Shown piece after piece: positions 9,593 through 19,737 of a stretch of DNA of 64,000 nucleotides (position 1 is its first letter; each line of letters starts with the position of its first letter). The translations under genes and the position numbers were made by a program. Source of the DNA: Zopfochytrium polystomum (lineage: Eukaryota; Chytridiomycota; Chytridiomycetes; Chytridiales; Chytridiaceae); assembly GCA_025765615.1 (NCBI GenBank), contig JAIVFJ010000171.1:1-64000 (forward strand), read 5' to 3'. Below the pieces are notes generated by a model, which searched no databases, was not told the DNA's origin, and saw only the letters and a list, made by a program, of their open reading frames with translations.

Positions 9593-10233
9593 TAACGGGG
9601 CAGTCGCGCGGTGGTGGGTGATTGCGTGGGGGACCGTTCTCAGCGCAGCGGACGACGACCACCACGGCGACGGCGACGCCTCTGGGCCTGCTCAAGCAAC
9701 GCCAATTGCAACACCGCCACCACTGCCGAGACCCGCGCATCCGCCGACTGGTGCGATGCTGTCGCCACTGCTGTCGCCACTACTGTCGCCTTTACTGTGG
9801 TTCCTGCCGCTGTCGTCGTGTTGGCCCTCAAGCTGTCGTTCCATCCCGGATTGAAATCTTGTTCCTGTTGCAGCGTCTCACTTTATAAGTTCTTCGCGAC
9901 TGCGCTGGGTTGGTGCTTTTGTTTGAAAGCCGATCGCAGTGCCCCTCTACCGCAGTGCCTCTGTGTTCATTCTAGGAAGCTTTTGAATCCGTCGCAGGTG
10001 GTCCATAACACCATTGAGAATCGACTTCTGCAAAGGTACACATGAAAGCAAAACAAGGTTTGCTTTCAATCATTTTGTGTCCGCCTTCCTGTGTTTCAGA
10101 TTAAAACGCACTCGCTCAGTGCGGCCCGCCCCTGGTCGATTGAAAAATCCGTACTGGGACAGGCGCGCTTTGCACCATTGGAAGGAGCGTCAATCACCGG
10201 TGGATATTTTTTTGTATAAGACAGGTCTAAAAA
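9593..10233. other. Gap: no gene recognised
   Basis: GC-rich DNA with short overlapping ORFs on both strands and simple CTGTCGCCA-type repeats near 9760-9800. This stretch lies 3' of the F-box gene that follows. Confidence 0.35.
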
Positions 10234-11562
10234 TCACCAATGCAGTCGAAACCAGGTAAATGAACCCATAAGCCTGCCTGTTTTGCGATCCACAACCAAA
10301 GCGTAAGCGTGATGAGGGAAATGGTTCAGATCTGACTCGTCCCAGACCGCAAATAGAAGCGGAGGCTGCGCAGAGCGCACAGTGCAGTGCCGCACCAGCC
10401 TTTGCAACAACCATCTGCCGTCATAAACCTCAGCAGTTTCCCCGCCTTCTCGGAGCTGCTCAAACCACGCGGCACGGACTTTTTGAGGAATGTCCCTGTT
10501 TTCCAAGTTCCAATCAAAGTATGAGTCGGCAAGAGGGCCCTTGCAAAAAGAGCAGCTGTTGAAACACAGCTTTGATGCTGGAGAATAGAGGTTTCGGTAC
10601 TGCCGACTTCCTTCCAACCTGCACATCGGCTCTGCGTCAAAGAGCGCCGGGAGGCTTTGCAATCGCTCCAACTTCAACGGATACTGTTTGACATACGCAG
10701 CGGCCGTCGCGAGATCAAACACCTCGCGGTCAAATACGTCGTCTGGGTGCTCCGCGACCGCCACTCGTCGAAGCCGCTCCAGAACGACGCCGCACTGGTT
10801 AGAAAACATGACGGGCATCGCTGCTCTTGGCTCCCAGTACGCGTACTCGCCGTCGTCCAGCAGGTTCCCGCCCATCTTTGCGCGGCACCACGCGAGGAAC
10901 GTCACGTCTTGGAGCATCGAAAACCATCCCCCCGGCGGAGCGCAGTCGCCGACGTGCCGCAGGACACCACTGCCACTGCGGTTGGTGGCGGTGGCGACGA
11001 CGAACTCGTCCCTGACGCCGCTCGTGACGCGACCGCAGCGCCAGTGACGTACGGCGGGGGTGCGGTAAACACTTTTTCTCTGCAGCGGGGCCAGCGGGTC
11101 GGGGCTGATATCGTCTACATGCCATTCCCAGAGGTCGGCCAGAGGTTCTGAGTCCAGCTTGCTGTGCCAGGCGGCGACCGGACTGTCAGAGTCAGCCAGG
11201 TCCGAGGCGTACGACCGGGTGGCAGCCGATGTGGGCGACGGGTCGCGCTCACCGAGGATCTCGCAGGGGCCAAAGGCGAAGCGTGCGACTTGATCTGACT
11301 GGATGGCGTCGCGCCAGCGCCTGCAGACAAGGCGCAGGCGGAGCAAGGCGCGGGCAGCCTCGATGCGGCAGTAGAAGTCTTTGACAATCCCATGGCCGCG
11401 TTGCTCGTTGTCGTCGACGTAGTCGACAAACTCGCTGTCGTCGCCCTCGAGAAAGGCCACCAGGATGGTGGCGAGGACTTCCTCTGGCACAGTCGACAGC
11501 GACGCTGCCATACGGGTGTGGATTTGGGTTGGCTGTCCCAGCGGATCAGTTACTCCTTGCAA
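10234..11562 (-). CDS. F-box-like protein (intact member of a duplicated pair)
   Basis: A single open frame of 442 codons; the more likely start is the internal Met at about 11511 (MAASLSTVPEEV), giving about 425 aa. The N-terminus has an F-box-like pattern: STVPEEVLATILVAFLEGD, a spacer, then ALLRLRLVCRRWRDAI. Later landmarks are APPGGWFSML, PVMFSNQCGVVLERLRR, a small Cys motif (CFNSCSFCKG) and HHAYALVVDRKTGRLMGSF near the end. F-box proteins bind Skp1 and choose targets for SCF ubiquitin ligases; the downstream part has no domain I recognise and may be substrate-binding. A degraded relative lies at 47.2-48.4 kb, sharing these landmarks in order. A (GACA)n tract starts about 80 bp upstream of the start. 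Confidence 0.6.
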   Translation of the reverse strand: MQGVTDPLGQPTQIHTRMAASLSTVPEEVLATILVAFLEGDDSEFVDYVDDNEQRGHGIVKDFYCRIEAARALLRLRLVCRRWRDAIQSDQVARFAFGPCEILGERDPSPTSAATRSYASDLADSDSPVAAWHSKLDSEPLADLWEWHVDDISPDPLAPLQRKSVYRTPAVRHWRCGRVTSGVRDEFVVATATNRSGSGVLRHVGDCAPPGGWFSMLQDVTFLAWCRAKMGGNLLDDGEYAYWEPRAAMPVMFSNQCGVVLERLRRVAVAEHPDDVFDREVFDLATAAAYVKQYPLKLERLQSLPALFDAEPMCRLEGSRQYRNLYSPASKLCFNSCSFCKGPLADSYFDWNLENRDIPQKVRAAWFEQLREGGETAEVYDGRWLLQRLVRHCTVRSAQPPLLFAVWDESDLNHFPHHAYALVVDRKTGRLMGSFTWFRLHW

Positions 11563-11588
11563 TTTCTTGGCGGCTCAGGGTTGCCAAG

Positions 11589-11662
11589 ACAGACAGACAG
11601 ACAGACAGGCTGTCTGATCAACAATTCGCAGACTGAAAGACAGACAGACAGACAGACAGCTT
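11589..11662 (+). repeat. (GACA)n microsatellite upstream of the F-box gene
   Basis: Two runs of AGAC units flank about 30 bp of other sequence. Read on the gene's strand they lie about 80-150 bp 5' of the likely start codon. Similar tracts precede the pectin lyase and ureG genes. Confidence 0.8.
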
Positions 11663-12859
11663 GACTCATCGCACGTGGGTCCGTTATCGTTCTTGCAAAT
11701 CCTGATCGGCTCTGGGTGAGCCCGGCGAGTTTTCTTGGTGATTGCACCAACGCGATTCAAACCCAGCGCTCTAGTGTAAGATTGAGCACATCAGCACTGC
11801 CCAGACGCACAATAACAAGGCACTTCCAGACGGAGCGCGATCAGTCATGCAACAAGTGCAAGAATGTATTGCCAATCAAGCAGGGTTATGGCTTGTCGCC
11901 TTCGGCAAACGAATAGCAAATGCAAGCGATGCAGCGCGTAGCGGATCGCACCAAGTCATGGATTTGTGCGTGCATACCATTTATCGCAGTTGAATGTTAT
12001 TGTTCACTGTTCTTTACCACTTTACCAAAAAAAAGGGAAAGATGCAAGTAATTAAACTTTTCCATCTTTCCGCTTTCAAGCCAGAAGTTAGCCCTTGAAA
12101 TTTCCCCGGGCACTTTTTCATTGCGAACATGGTCGAGAGCTCACTATTGGCACTGTTATCACTCAGTAACCACCCTCCACCACCACAAACACCGTGTTTG
12201 CGCGATCACACTCTGCACATGCATCGACTATCCGCGGGACCGGCCATTCTTTTGACCATCCGAAAAGTTCCCACCGGCTTGGAAAGAGTGTGGATAACCA
12301 TTGAAGCACGATACACGGGGAGAGTAGGGTCGGTAAATGGCTTGACAAGTGTGCTTGGGATGGAAGAAAGGAAAGCGAGCGGGCATAGGTGCAAGTACAA
12401 TGAGCTTTTGATGAGCTTCTGCACCAAACTGTGCGCTTTGCGGGTGCAGGGCTCAATCCATTCCCCCAAATCTGTCTTGCTCATGTCGCAACGACGACCT
12501 TCCCTCCTCTTATTGTTTTGTTTTTGTGGACAATCAGAATAACGCTTCCTTCCTGGCTCATTTCCCTTACAAAAACGCCTCTTCCTTCGTTTTTGAATGC
12601 TCTCAATCAAAACTTTTACATGTATTAAAATATTTCAGTTGCAAAATATTTTGCTTGGTTGGAAAGGTAACTAGTGGACTCGGACAGGTCGAGTTCCACT
12701 GCTTACGTTTATCGCCGCACGGGCTCGGGAGCTTGAAGAGGACGCGCACAGTTCCTGATCCGCTGGCGGGAAGGGGTCGTTACGAGGGTAGACTATTACC
12801 TGCCCTGCCAGGGACACAATCATGACTCTAAGGCGAACCAGTGATACAAACTACTAAAA
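11663..12859. other. Gap: no gene named
   Basis: A 137-codon plus-strand ORF (12129-12542) and a 134-codon minus-strand ORF (12206-12610) overlap. Neither has motifs I know, and I cannot say which, if either, is real. Confidence 0.3.
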
Positions 12860-12945
12860 TGCCTGAGCAGTGGATTGAACACTGGACCCTTACATTGCAG
12901 TAGTGAAGATACAAGTGTAAAGCTCTACCACTGAGCTACACAGGC
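12860..12945 (-). tRNA. tRNA-Thr(TGT) with a 14-nt intron
   Basis: Acceptor GCCTGTG/CTCAGGC has one T-T mismatch, the D arm is TAGCTCAGTGGTAGAGC, and the anticodon stem TTACA/TGTAA encloses C-T-TGT-A, a 14-nt insert, then A. The intron therefore sits at 37/38, as in the other tRNA-Thr. The T arm is CAGTG-TTCAATC-CACTG. TTTT follows the 3' end as a Pol III terminator. Confidence 0.8.
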
Positions 12946-13734
12946 AATGCCTGCCAATGCAAAAAAAAAAAAAATCACTAAAAATTTCAAAACCGATCAA
13001 GGCCATTCCCGACTCTCGAAAACAGTGTCATCCAACAGAGCGGATAGGATCGTTTCGTCCAAATACAAGGGTCCAGGCGGTCACTAACAAGCCCAACCCA
13101 GATGTTTCAGGTTAGCAACATTGATGAGGTAGCCTCTGACAAATGAATGAAGTTTTTTGCACCGACCGTCCAAAACAATAGCTCCAAATGCACGATTGCG
13201 GCGTGCTGAGTTGCAGTGCAGATCAAAGCATTCCTTCCATTGGTGGTGCCTGTGTTGACGGAGTCAGCGGCTGCGGCGACGACCCGCATTTTGCCCATGC
13301 GCCAACGTACGGTTTGGTCACTTTACGCTGTTCTGGATCCCGTTTGCAGGTCGTGTGCGGTTTTGCTTCATTGATATCACACCGGATATGTGCGCAGTGT
13401 GCTTCAAATTGAGAAAAATCGAAGGAGTGTAGCCGCACTCTGCCACGTTACTTGACGACAGTGTCCTCTAACGACGACTGTTGCGACATTGCAGCGCTAG
13501 GCTACTGCTGATTTAGTGCAGACAGCTGGGCGATTGATGTGAAACGATTGTTGCGGGTGGGGACAATGGGTTGAAAACACTCCACCTCGATTATTATCAG
13601 GGGGGCCTGGCCAGTCAGCTAATGCTTGAGATGACCCAACAACACTTGCTGTGCAGGAACTCGAGCTCTCTTGGCTCCAAATCTCAGGACGATCAACTGA
13701 CCATTCAATTAGGGTAACCCCGGGACCGACGGAC
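12946..13734. other. Gap: A-tract and decayed DNA
   Basis: An A run at 12961-12975 lies next to the tRNA. The rest has only short ORFs with no recognised domain. Confidence 0.3.
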
Positions 13735-13980
13735 AAGGAAAAGTATCGCAAGAATGAGAGTCTCTTCGACAGAATGAAGATCACCCTGTTGGAAGGTTAC
13801 ACTGGATCTGTCCTCACTGAGGAGTCCAGGATGGGTGGAAGACATGCTTTTTGGGATGCAGAGTGCCTGGCCTATGCCCAGGATTGGGGAATCAACTTCA
13901 TGTCTGGACTGTTTCACTCGTCCGTCATCATTCTCCTGTGTTCTGATGTGAGCATGGTCAGAATGCAAAAGGCTGACGAC
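13735..13980 (+). pseudogene. TIR-domain fragment related to the 27-32 kb NLR gene
   Basis: The translation (in the 13651-14109 frame) contains GSVLTEESRMGGRHAFWDAE and DWGINFMSGLFHSSVIILLC, clearly homologous to the TIR exon of the NLR gene at 28150-28360. It has no upstream PB1 or FISYR strand, and homology stops after MVRMQKADD, just before the segment that in the intact gene carries the WE motif with the candidate catalytic glutamate. Beyond the breakpoint the DNA belongs to another family. It is a relic of a second TIR-NLR copy. Confidence 0.7.
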
Positions 13981-13997
13981 CACTCCACCCGCCCTGC

Positions 13998-14390
13998 TCC
14001 ATCACGACCAAAGAGTCCTGTCCCCTCACGTAATCAGGGAGGTCTGCAGCTATGCAAGCGACAACGTGCGCACGATCTATCACTTTGCGACGCTATTCAG
14101 GCAGGCTAACGCAGCAGCTGTCAGGCTGAGCAATACCCAACCAAGACTCATCTTTTGCCAGTTGAGTTTCGCCCTGACATCCTTCTTTCTTCGTTTGTTT
14201 CCCAATCCCTTTCATGTGTGAGGTGGAACTGATGGGACAGCAAAAGCGTCACTGTACTTCAGTGGTGGAAGGATAGCGGTGTCACTTTGAAGATTTCGGA
14301 TGAGGGTGTTTGGTGGGAGACCGTGGACAGCATGAGGTTGTTGACTGGTGGGAAGCAAGCAGGGAGCTCAATCTCTCCGTAGCGTGATTC
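13998..14390 (+). pseudogene. Fragment of the LQWW ankyrin-like family
   Basis: In a frame different from the TIR fragment just upstream, the reading VLSPHVIREVCSYASDN...RTIYHFATLF...RLIFCQ parallels the N-terminus of the gene at 16494 (VLPPHVIAAICSYAIDD...RLIFCQ). It is followed near 14250 by one repeat unit, [20 protein letters not shown], before a stop. The TIR fragment and this piece are abutted, so the locus is chimeric. Confidence 0.6.
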
Positions 14391-14687
14391 CCTGTTCTTG
14401 GTGAAACACGAAAGCGACTTCTTCAATTTTCGCTCTCCTCTCTTCTACTTATACATATTTTGACCTGCTCTTCATGTTGTTTTGTGTTGATTTCCGAAAA
14501 CCCTCTCCCAAACAGACTAAAGTTCTTCATTCACAGCTCTTCAGCCCCTTTGACACATTGCTTTTGGCAAAGGAGACCCAGTTATCTCCTCAGCTCCATA
14601 AATTCATGGGCATATGGAATGCCCCAGTCAAAGTCCAGCATGAGCACTTCACCAGTCTAGCACAAGAGAATAATGGAGGAACGCACA

Positions 14688-16051
14688 TTAGTATACTGAG
14701 CTTCTTGAAGCAGATTTTTCTCTTACTGATAGGCCAGCTACAACACCTGATGCATGAAGACATAACCCTGAAAAGAAGTCGCCAAACTTTTGCGGAGGGA
14801 GAGTGCGCAAGACCTGCCCACAACGGGATAGATCATGAATCTTCATACTTGTAAAATTTCCAGTTGTTGTTTTGCTTTTAGCCAACAAGATGCCGCTGTG
14901 TAGACTGAGTGTAACCAACTGGCTTCTGCGAGATTCCCCAAAAAGATGCTTGCGAGATCGAATGTCCCACGCACCAATTCCATATTGGCCTCCGACTGCC
15001 AGGATTGAGTTATCAAGCTGAATCCACATGATCATGGTTTCAAGTTCTTGCGTGTAAACAACATCGCCAGAATGCAGACAGAGCACTTGGACTGCAGTGT
15101 CGGAAATGCGCAACACAATGACACCATTACTAACATCGACGCTGCCACGCGCGCCCTTTGCCTTTCTAAAAGTTCTCGCAATGGTTTTCGACAAGCGGCT
15201 CCAAACGTTGACGCGATCCTCAGCCGCACCAATTATGAGCTCGCGGTTGATGTGCACGAAATAAACAAAATCGCTGAGCCCTCGCAGTGCAAAATCCAGC
15301 GCGCCTGTCTTTGCGTTCCACGCTTTAACTTCGCCATGAAGGGTGCCGCACACGATCGTACTCCTGTGACAGGCGACGCTCTGGACTCCGTGTGAAGCAT
15401 CAAGGGAATCCGCACGCAATTCCTAGTGGCTCAATCCCAGATCTTGACCCCATCGTCGGCGGCCGTCACAATTGAGTACGCGTCGATGCAGATGCAGCGA
15501 ACAGTGCTCGAGTGTTTGTCGTTGAGCTTGCTAGCCTTTGCTAACCGTTGGAAGCTTGCGAGGGCGCTGCGATCGCGGAAGAGCGTTTTCCAGGGGACCT
15601 CGGCGACTGATACGCCGCCGTCACTGCGGCCTTCGATCTCGCGATCGGCTTCGGTTGCATTGATCGTCATCGCCTGGCCGCGGTCGAGGATGTTTGGGGA
15701 CTTGGCAAGCGACACGGGAGCGGCCCAGCGGGCGAGGAACATTGGTTGCCAGATTGTGTCGTGGGATGTGCGGAGCGACCAGAGCTTCGAGGCGCGGCTG
15801 AGCCTGGCGAGGGACTTGACGTTGGATGCGACGCACATGAGCACGCGGCGCAGGACCACTTCGGGCAAGTCCTCCAGGAAGAGTGGGTGTGATGGCTCGT
15901 GCTGTGCGGACAGTGAGCGGGGAGGCGCAGGCAGTGGCGTCTGTGCAGGGAGGGAATGATCCGCGTTGCTCATCTTGTCGACTATTCCAAGTGGCTGAGC
16001 CACCCTCCGCTTGAGACGGTCCAACCGCACAAGGGTCGATGGACGAAGCAA
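14688..16051 (-). pseudogene. F-box/WD-repeat gene, copy 2, one break
   Basis: The 5' half (15431-16051) encodes an F-box-like region (LEDLPEVVLRRVLMCVASN, then LARLSRASKLW) and runs into a WD-like DDGVKIWD before a TGA. The 3' half (14688-15419), in another frame, gives further WD-type units (GEVKAWNAKTGALDF, EDRVNVWSRL, YGIGAWDIRSRKHLFG). A stop plus frame change near 15420-15431 separates them; no clean intron bridges it. The likely start is MSNADHSL at about 15973. An intact product would be a substrate receptor of an SCF ligase. It is the better-preserved sister of the copy at 3.6-5.0 kb. Confidence 0.6.
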
Positions 16052-16055
16052 GCAG

Positions 16056-16170
16056 GATGTCTTGGAGTGGAGGAAAGACAGCGGCTACGAGCTCCAGTAC
16101 TCCTGTCGCTCTCGCTGTGAAACAGGAAGGTAAAGAGCCTTCAGTGCTGGAGGAAAAGAAAGTTGTAGGA
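16056..16170 (+). pseudogene. Isolated LQWW-family repeat units
   Basis: The plus-strand reading DVLEWRKDSGYELQYS is one unit of the ankyrin-like family, with a second degenerate unit (LQCWRK) near 16140. No gene surrounds them. From here to 16493 nothing else is recognised apart from the 5' region of the next gene. Confidence 0.5.
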
Positions 16171-16493
16171 AGGCTCCAGTGCCATCCCGACGCCCGGGTG
16201 GTGCTCAAGGGCTAATTCTCCCCGCACGTTGCATAAGTCCTTACGAGATGCGCCATCCGTAAAGCGCTTTTCAACCAGTTTGCTTTTTTTTCTTCCTTTG
16301 ACGCAATGCAGAGCGGACTCCAACAGCGGCGCGGGTGGCCAGTCGACTTTTCGCAGCAACGTGCGAAAAAATTAGAATGTGACAGTGGTGGCGATTTGGA
16401 GGCTGGCTGCATATCTGCAGTGCAGAGGTACTCTGCGTGCGACGGGCTATGCGACTGGCAGCAGTGCACGAAACTTCGTGTGAAGCACGCAGC

Positions 16494-17597
16494 ATGACAA
16501 GGAACTGTGTCGGGAAGATGCCGTCGACGGCAGGGCCGCCGACTCCTGGAAGCAAGCCGCCGCCGTCGCAGGACCACAGCAAAACAGTCCTGCCGCCTCA
16601 CGTCATCGCCGCGATCTGCAGCTACGCGATCGACGACGACGGCGGCCTTCGCACGATCCATCGCTTGGCGACACTCTGCAGGCTCGGAGACACTTCCGCG
16701 AATGCGCTGGTCCAGTTGAGCAAATACGGCCCGAGACTCATCTTTTGCCAGTGCGTGGTTGAAGCGGGCAGATCGCCCTCCTTTTTCCGCCTGTCCCCTT
16801 TCATTTGTTTCCCTTCTCGCGTGATTCTAGATCGCGAAGCTTTTGCTGTTGTAGAAGTCAAGTCACCTAACATTGAAAAAAGCATGGACTGCCTTCGCTT
16901 TCTCCACAGTTTCAACGCCCTCCCGCCGTGGTTCAAGACAGAATTCTTCAGGGAAGCGTGCGAGAAGGGCGACGTAGCAGCCCTTCAATGGGCTGTCACA
17001 GCTGGAGTCGAGTTTGACACCAACAGGGGAACTGATACTGCCACTGTCAACGGCCAGGTCGGCGTGCTCAACTGGTGGCGGCAGAGCGGACTGGACCTCA
17101 CTCACGAGAAAGAAATGGACAGAGCAAGCGAAGCAGGCCACGTCCACTGTGAGAATAAATTTCTAATTGGGCGAAAGTGGGATGGCCACGTCTTTTGCTT
17201 GGGAATCCCACTTCGTTTTGAGTGGAAGGCCAATGCGCGTGCCCTGGGTATCCTGTGCAGCCAAACTGGGGTGACCGCAAATTTGGACATAGGAAAAATG
17301 GGAAACCCATTGCACCTTTCTTGGGCGCACCAGTTCAGAGGCAACAGGGCACCCATGCAACAGTGGTGGCGTTCCCATTGCAACGAACATGGGATTGCCG
17401 CTCATTGGAACTGGCAATCCCACCACACCTCCATTGGTTTTCTGCATTCCGTGTCGTCATTTGTAGATCCAATTTTTATTCAAAAACAGTCAAATCTCGA
17501 AGGAGAAAAAATGAATTCGCTAAGTCAAGAACAAGAACCCCACACGAACATCCCATTCAGACACTCATATCACACACGTTCACACCCAAAACAGTAG
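16494..17597 (+). CDS. Ankyrin-like LQWW-family protein
   Basis: From ATG at 16494 the frame stays open for 367 codons. The N-terminus (LPPHVIAAICSYAIDDDGG...LRTIHRLATLCRLGD...GPRLIFCQ) recurs at 14.0 kb and so is a family hallmark. Then come CLRFLHSFNALPPWF, FREACEKGDVAALQWAVTAG (an ankyrin-style unit) and VGVLNWWRQSGLDLTHEKE. After about residue 220 the repeats become irregular and the DNA has short GGGATTGCC/GGGAATCCCAC-type repeats, suggesting an insertion or decay. The 16750-16830 stretch is pyrimidine-rich and aligns with a non-coding stretch at the 14.2 kb copy, so an intron may be hidden there, but I found no splice pair that keeps frame. Ankyrin-like repeats usually bind protein partners; the function is unknown. 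Confidence 0.45.
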   Translation: MTRNCVGKMPSTAGPPTPGSKPPPSQDHSKTVLPPHVIAAICSYAIDDDGGLRTIHRLATLCRLGDTSANALVQLSKYGPRLIFCQCVVEAGRSPSFFRLSPFICFPSRVILDREAFAVVEVKSPNIEKSMDCLRFLHSFNALPPWFKTEFFREACEKGDVAALQWAVTAGVEFDTNRGTDTATVNGQVGVLNWWRQSGLDLTHEKEMDRASEAGHVHCENKFLIGRKWDGHVFCLGIPLRFEWKANARALGILCSQTGVTANLDIGKMGNPLHLSWAHQFRGNRAPMQQWWRSHCNEHGIAAHWNWQSHHTSIGFLHSVSSFVDPIFIQKQSNLEGEKMNSLSQEQEPHTNIPFRHSYHTRSHPKQ

Positions 17598-18319
17598 TAA
17601 AATCGGTGGAAAGGGTTGTTTCGTTGGAGTTGGACAACACGAAGTTTCTGTGTTTTAATAAAAAGGTCAATGAGCTCACGTTTGTAGGCGTAGTAGCAAA
17701 AGCAAATTCTCACCTTAACAGCTCTTTTCATTCCATTGCGTTTGTAGGTCAGGTGTGTCGAGATAATGGCGTCTGTAGCCCAGTCATTATCAAAGCGACC
17801 GAGATACTGGACTTTGTTTCTCGCCTTGTTTAATATGTCAAGTATTTTTCACAACTTAATTGAAGGAGCTCACTTCTTTGCAGTACATGCACATTCTTTC
17901 TCTCGGAATAGCCTTGATACGCACAAACGGCTCGTCTTTAATGATGTTGGTGACGATTTTCTAAATTTTAAGGTCAGAGTCAGACATCGAAGCCAGAAGA
18001 AAGCCAAGGACATGGGGGACGGAGAGGAAGGGAGTGGCCCAGTTTAGCGCGACGTGGGTGGGGGAGAAAGCCTTGAGGCGGAGGAGAAGCGGGCAGCAAG
18101 AAAGTAGGGCGTCGTGGGAGACTGCAAGGGCGGCGGCGGCGTTGGCAGCAGGCTGGTAAGGATTGGTTGTCGGTGGAAGCAGGATTAGGATGTGGAGGCG
18201 GGCTGATGGAGTACAGAGTTGTTGCGGGATTTGGCGGTGGATGTGACAACAATGTGCTGCAGTTGACGTTTGACGAGGGTGTGTGGTCAGTGGGGGTTGT
18301 TGTGGTGGGTTGTGGGGAT
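17598..18319. other. Gap: no gene recognised
   Basis: AT-richer DNA with a plus-strand ORF (17222-17833) overlapping the previous gene's end. No domain is seen. Confidence 0.3.
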
Positions 18320-19085
18320 GGAGGCAATTGCGGTGGGGGCCACTCCGGCCCCGTCGCCGCCCTCTTCCTCAAGCCAGCCGGCCATGACGTCGAGCCCTTC
18401 GACTGCATCCTCAACCGCCTCGTCGTCACCGCAACCCTCAACATCCACGAGAACGGCTCGCGCGTCCTCAAGCACTTCAGCCTCCCCGACGCAGTCTTCG
18501 CCGACGGAAATATCTGCGACTGCGCACTGTCACCAGCAACCTCTTTCCCAAACCCGCGCAACAGCGACCTTGTCACCATCACAATCGTCCGCAGTATCTT
18601 TGTCCGCATCGTCCTCAACGCTCTCGTCATGGAGGGCGTCTACGTTCACCTCGGCAAGCTGCTGGTTGGGATTGAGCAGCCAACTGACAGCGATCTCGGT
18701 GTCAAAGTTCAGGAACGGCACCTTCGCGTTTGGCGACGTCCTGATCGGTGCCGGAGGCGTCCACTCAGCCATCTGCCGTACGCTGTTTCCCACCCGCCAC
18801 CCCGTCTCAGCTGGCATGGTCAGCTACTTTGGCATCGTCGACCGACCCCTCCTTCAGCTGGACCTTGCGCGACCACGTCTAACGCTACTGCCAAATCCGG
18901 CGTGATCCGGCGCGTCTCGCCAGCTCGCCTGGTGCATCTTGGAGGTGAAACCCGACTAGATCGACCTGTGCAACGACTGGCACCCACTGCTGTTCGACCT
19001 CCGACAGAAACGCGCAGAGCTCGCCGATATGGTGAGGAGGTGGAAGCTGCCGCGGGTCTTTGAGGCTATGATCGTCGCCGAGGCA
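18320..19085 (+). pseudogene. FAD-dependent monooxygenase, frameshifted
   Basis: Pieces in three frames follow the order of the FAD_binding_3 family: GPVAALFLKPAGHDVEPFDC (dinucleotide fold, first glycines degraded), NIHENGSRVLKHF, VRSIFVRIVLNALV, VHLGKLLVGIEQPTDSD, then in another frame GDVLIGAGGVHSAICRTLFP (the GD motif, with GADG altered to GAGG) and MVSYFGIVDR. Such enzymes hydroxylate or epoxidise aromatic or terpenoid substrates using NAD(P)H. A deletion after the GxGxxG region and frame changes near 18715 and 18905 make it non-functional. Confidence 0.65.
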
Positions 19086-19737
19086 GCGAAGGAAGGCGAC
19101 GACTAGGCATTGGCGCCTCCGGCGTTTGGGACAAAGAGGAAGCTGCTGATGAGGAGGGCGTTGGTGGTGGTCTCCGTTGCAGCGGTGACGAGATTGCGTG
19201 AGGTGGTGGAGGAGGGAGTAGGAGGAAGAGGAAGAGGAGGGGCAAATCCAACGGATGTGCGCATGAGGGTATCGGAGGTGGCGAGTGCAGAGAGGCCAAA
19301 CAGATCTACAGTGGAGACGAGTCGCAAGTGTGGATCGTGCGAGAACTGGTCCAGCGTGACAGAGGGGGCTGGATTCGAAGGGAAGAAGGGAGGAACTCGC
19401 TCGAATTGCGGCATAGATCTGCGACCAATCTGCCAAACCCATTGCCCTTTGCAATTGATAGCCATCCCTTGGCACGCGAGAGCCATCACCGCGGACACGC
19501 TTGCGATTTTCACCTGATCCTACTTCCCCCCGGGGTTGCAGAATCTTTGCCCCGTCCCATGGCGGTTGCTGCCTTTCCCATTCACGGACTATGAGCGGGC
19601 GATCACAATCAGAATCATCTGAGTTCAAACGAACTCACTTAGTTCCAAAATTGAAACTTCAGTCAAATCGTCGATTGAAAGCGGCTCTGCAGCAACTGAA
19701 AGTTGACGTGATCCTTCTAGTATGTGAGTTTGATCAA
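19086..19737. other. Gap: one weak ORF
   Basis: A minus-strand ORF (19103-19513) starts with a signal-peptide-like MKIASVSAVMALACQGMA, but its body is low-complexity and lies opposite an equally long plus-strand ORF. I see no proof that either is used. Confidence 0.25.

Noticed and set aside
19103..19513. Small secreted protein on the minus strand
   Set aside because: It has a signal-like start but a low-complexity body, no homology and an equally long ORF on the other strand.
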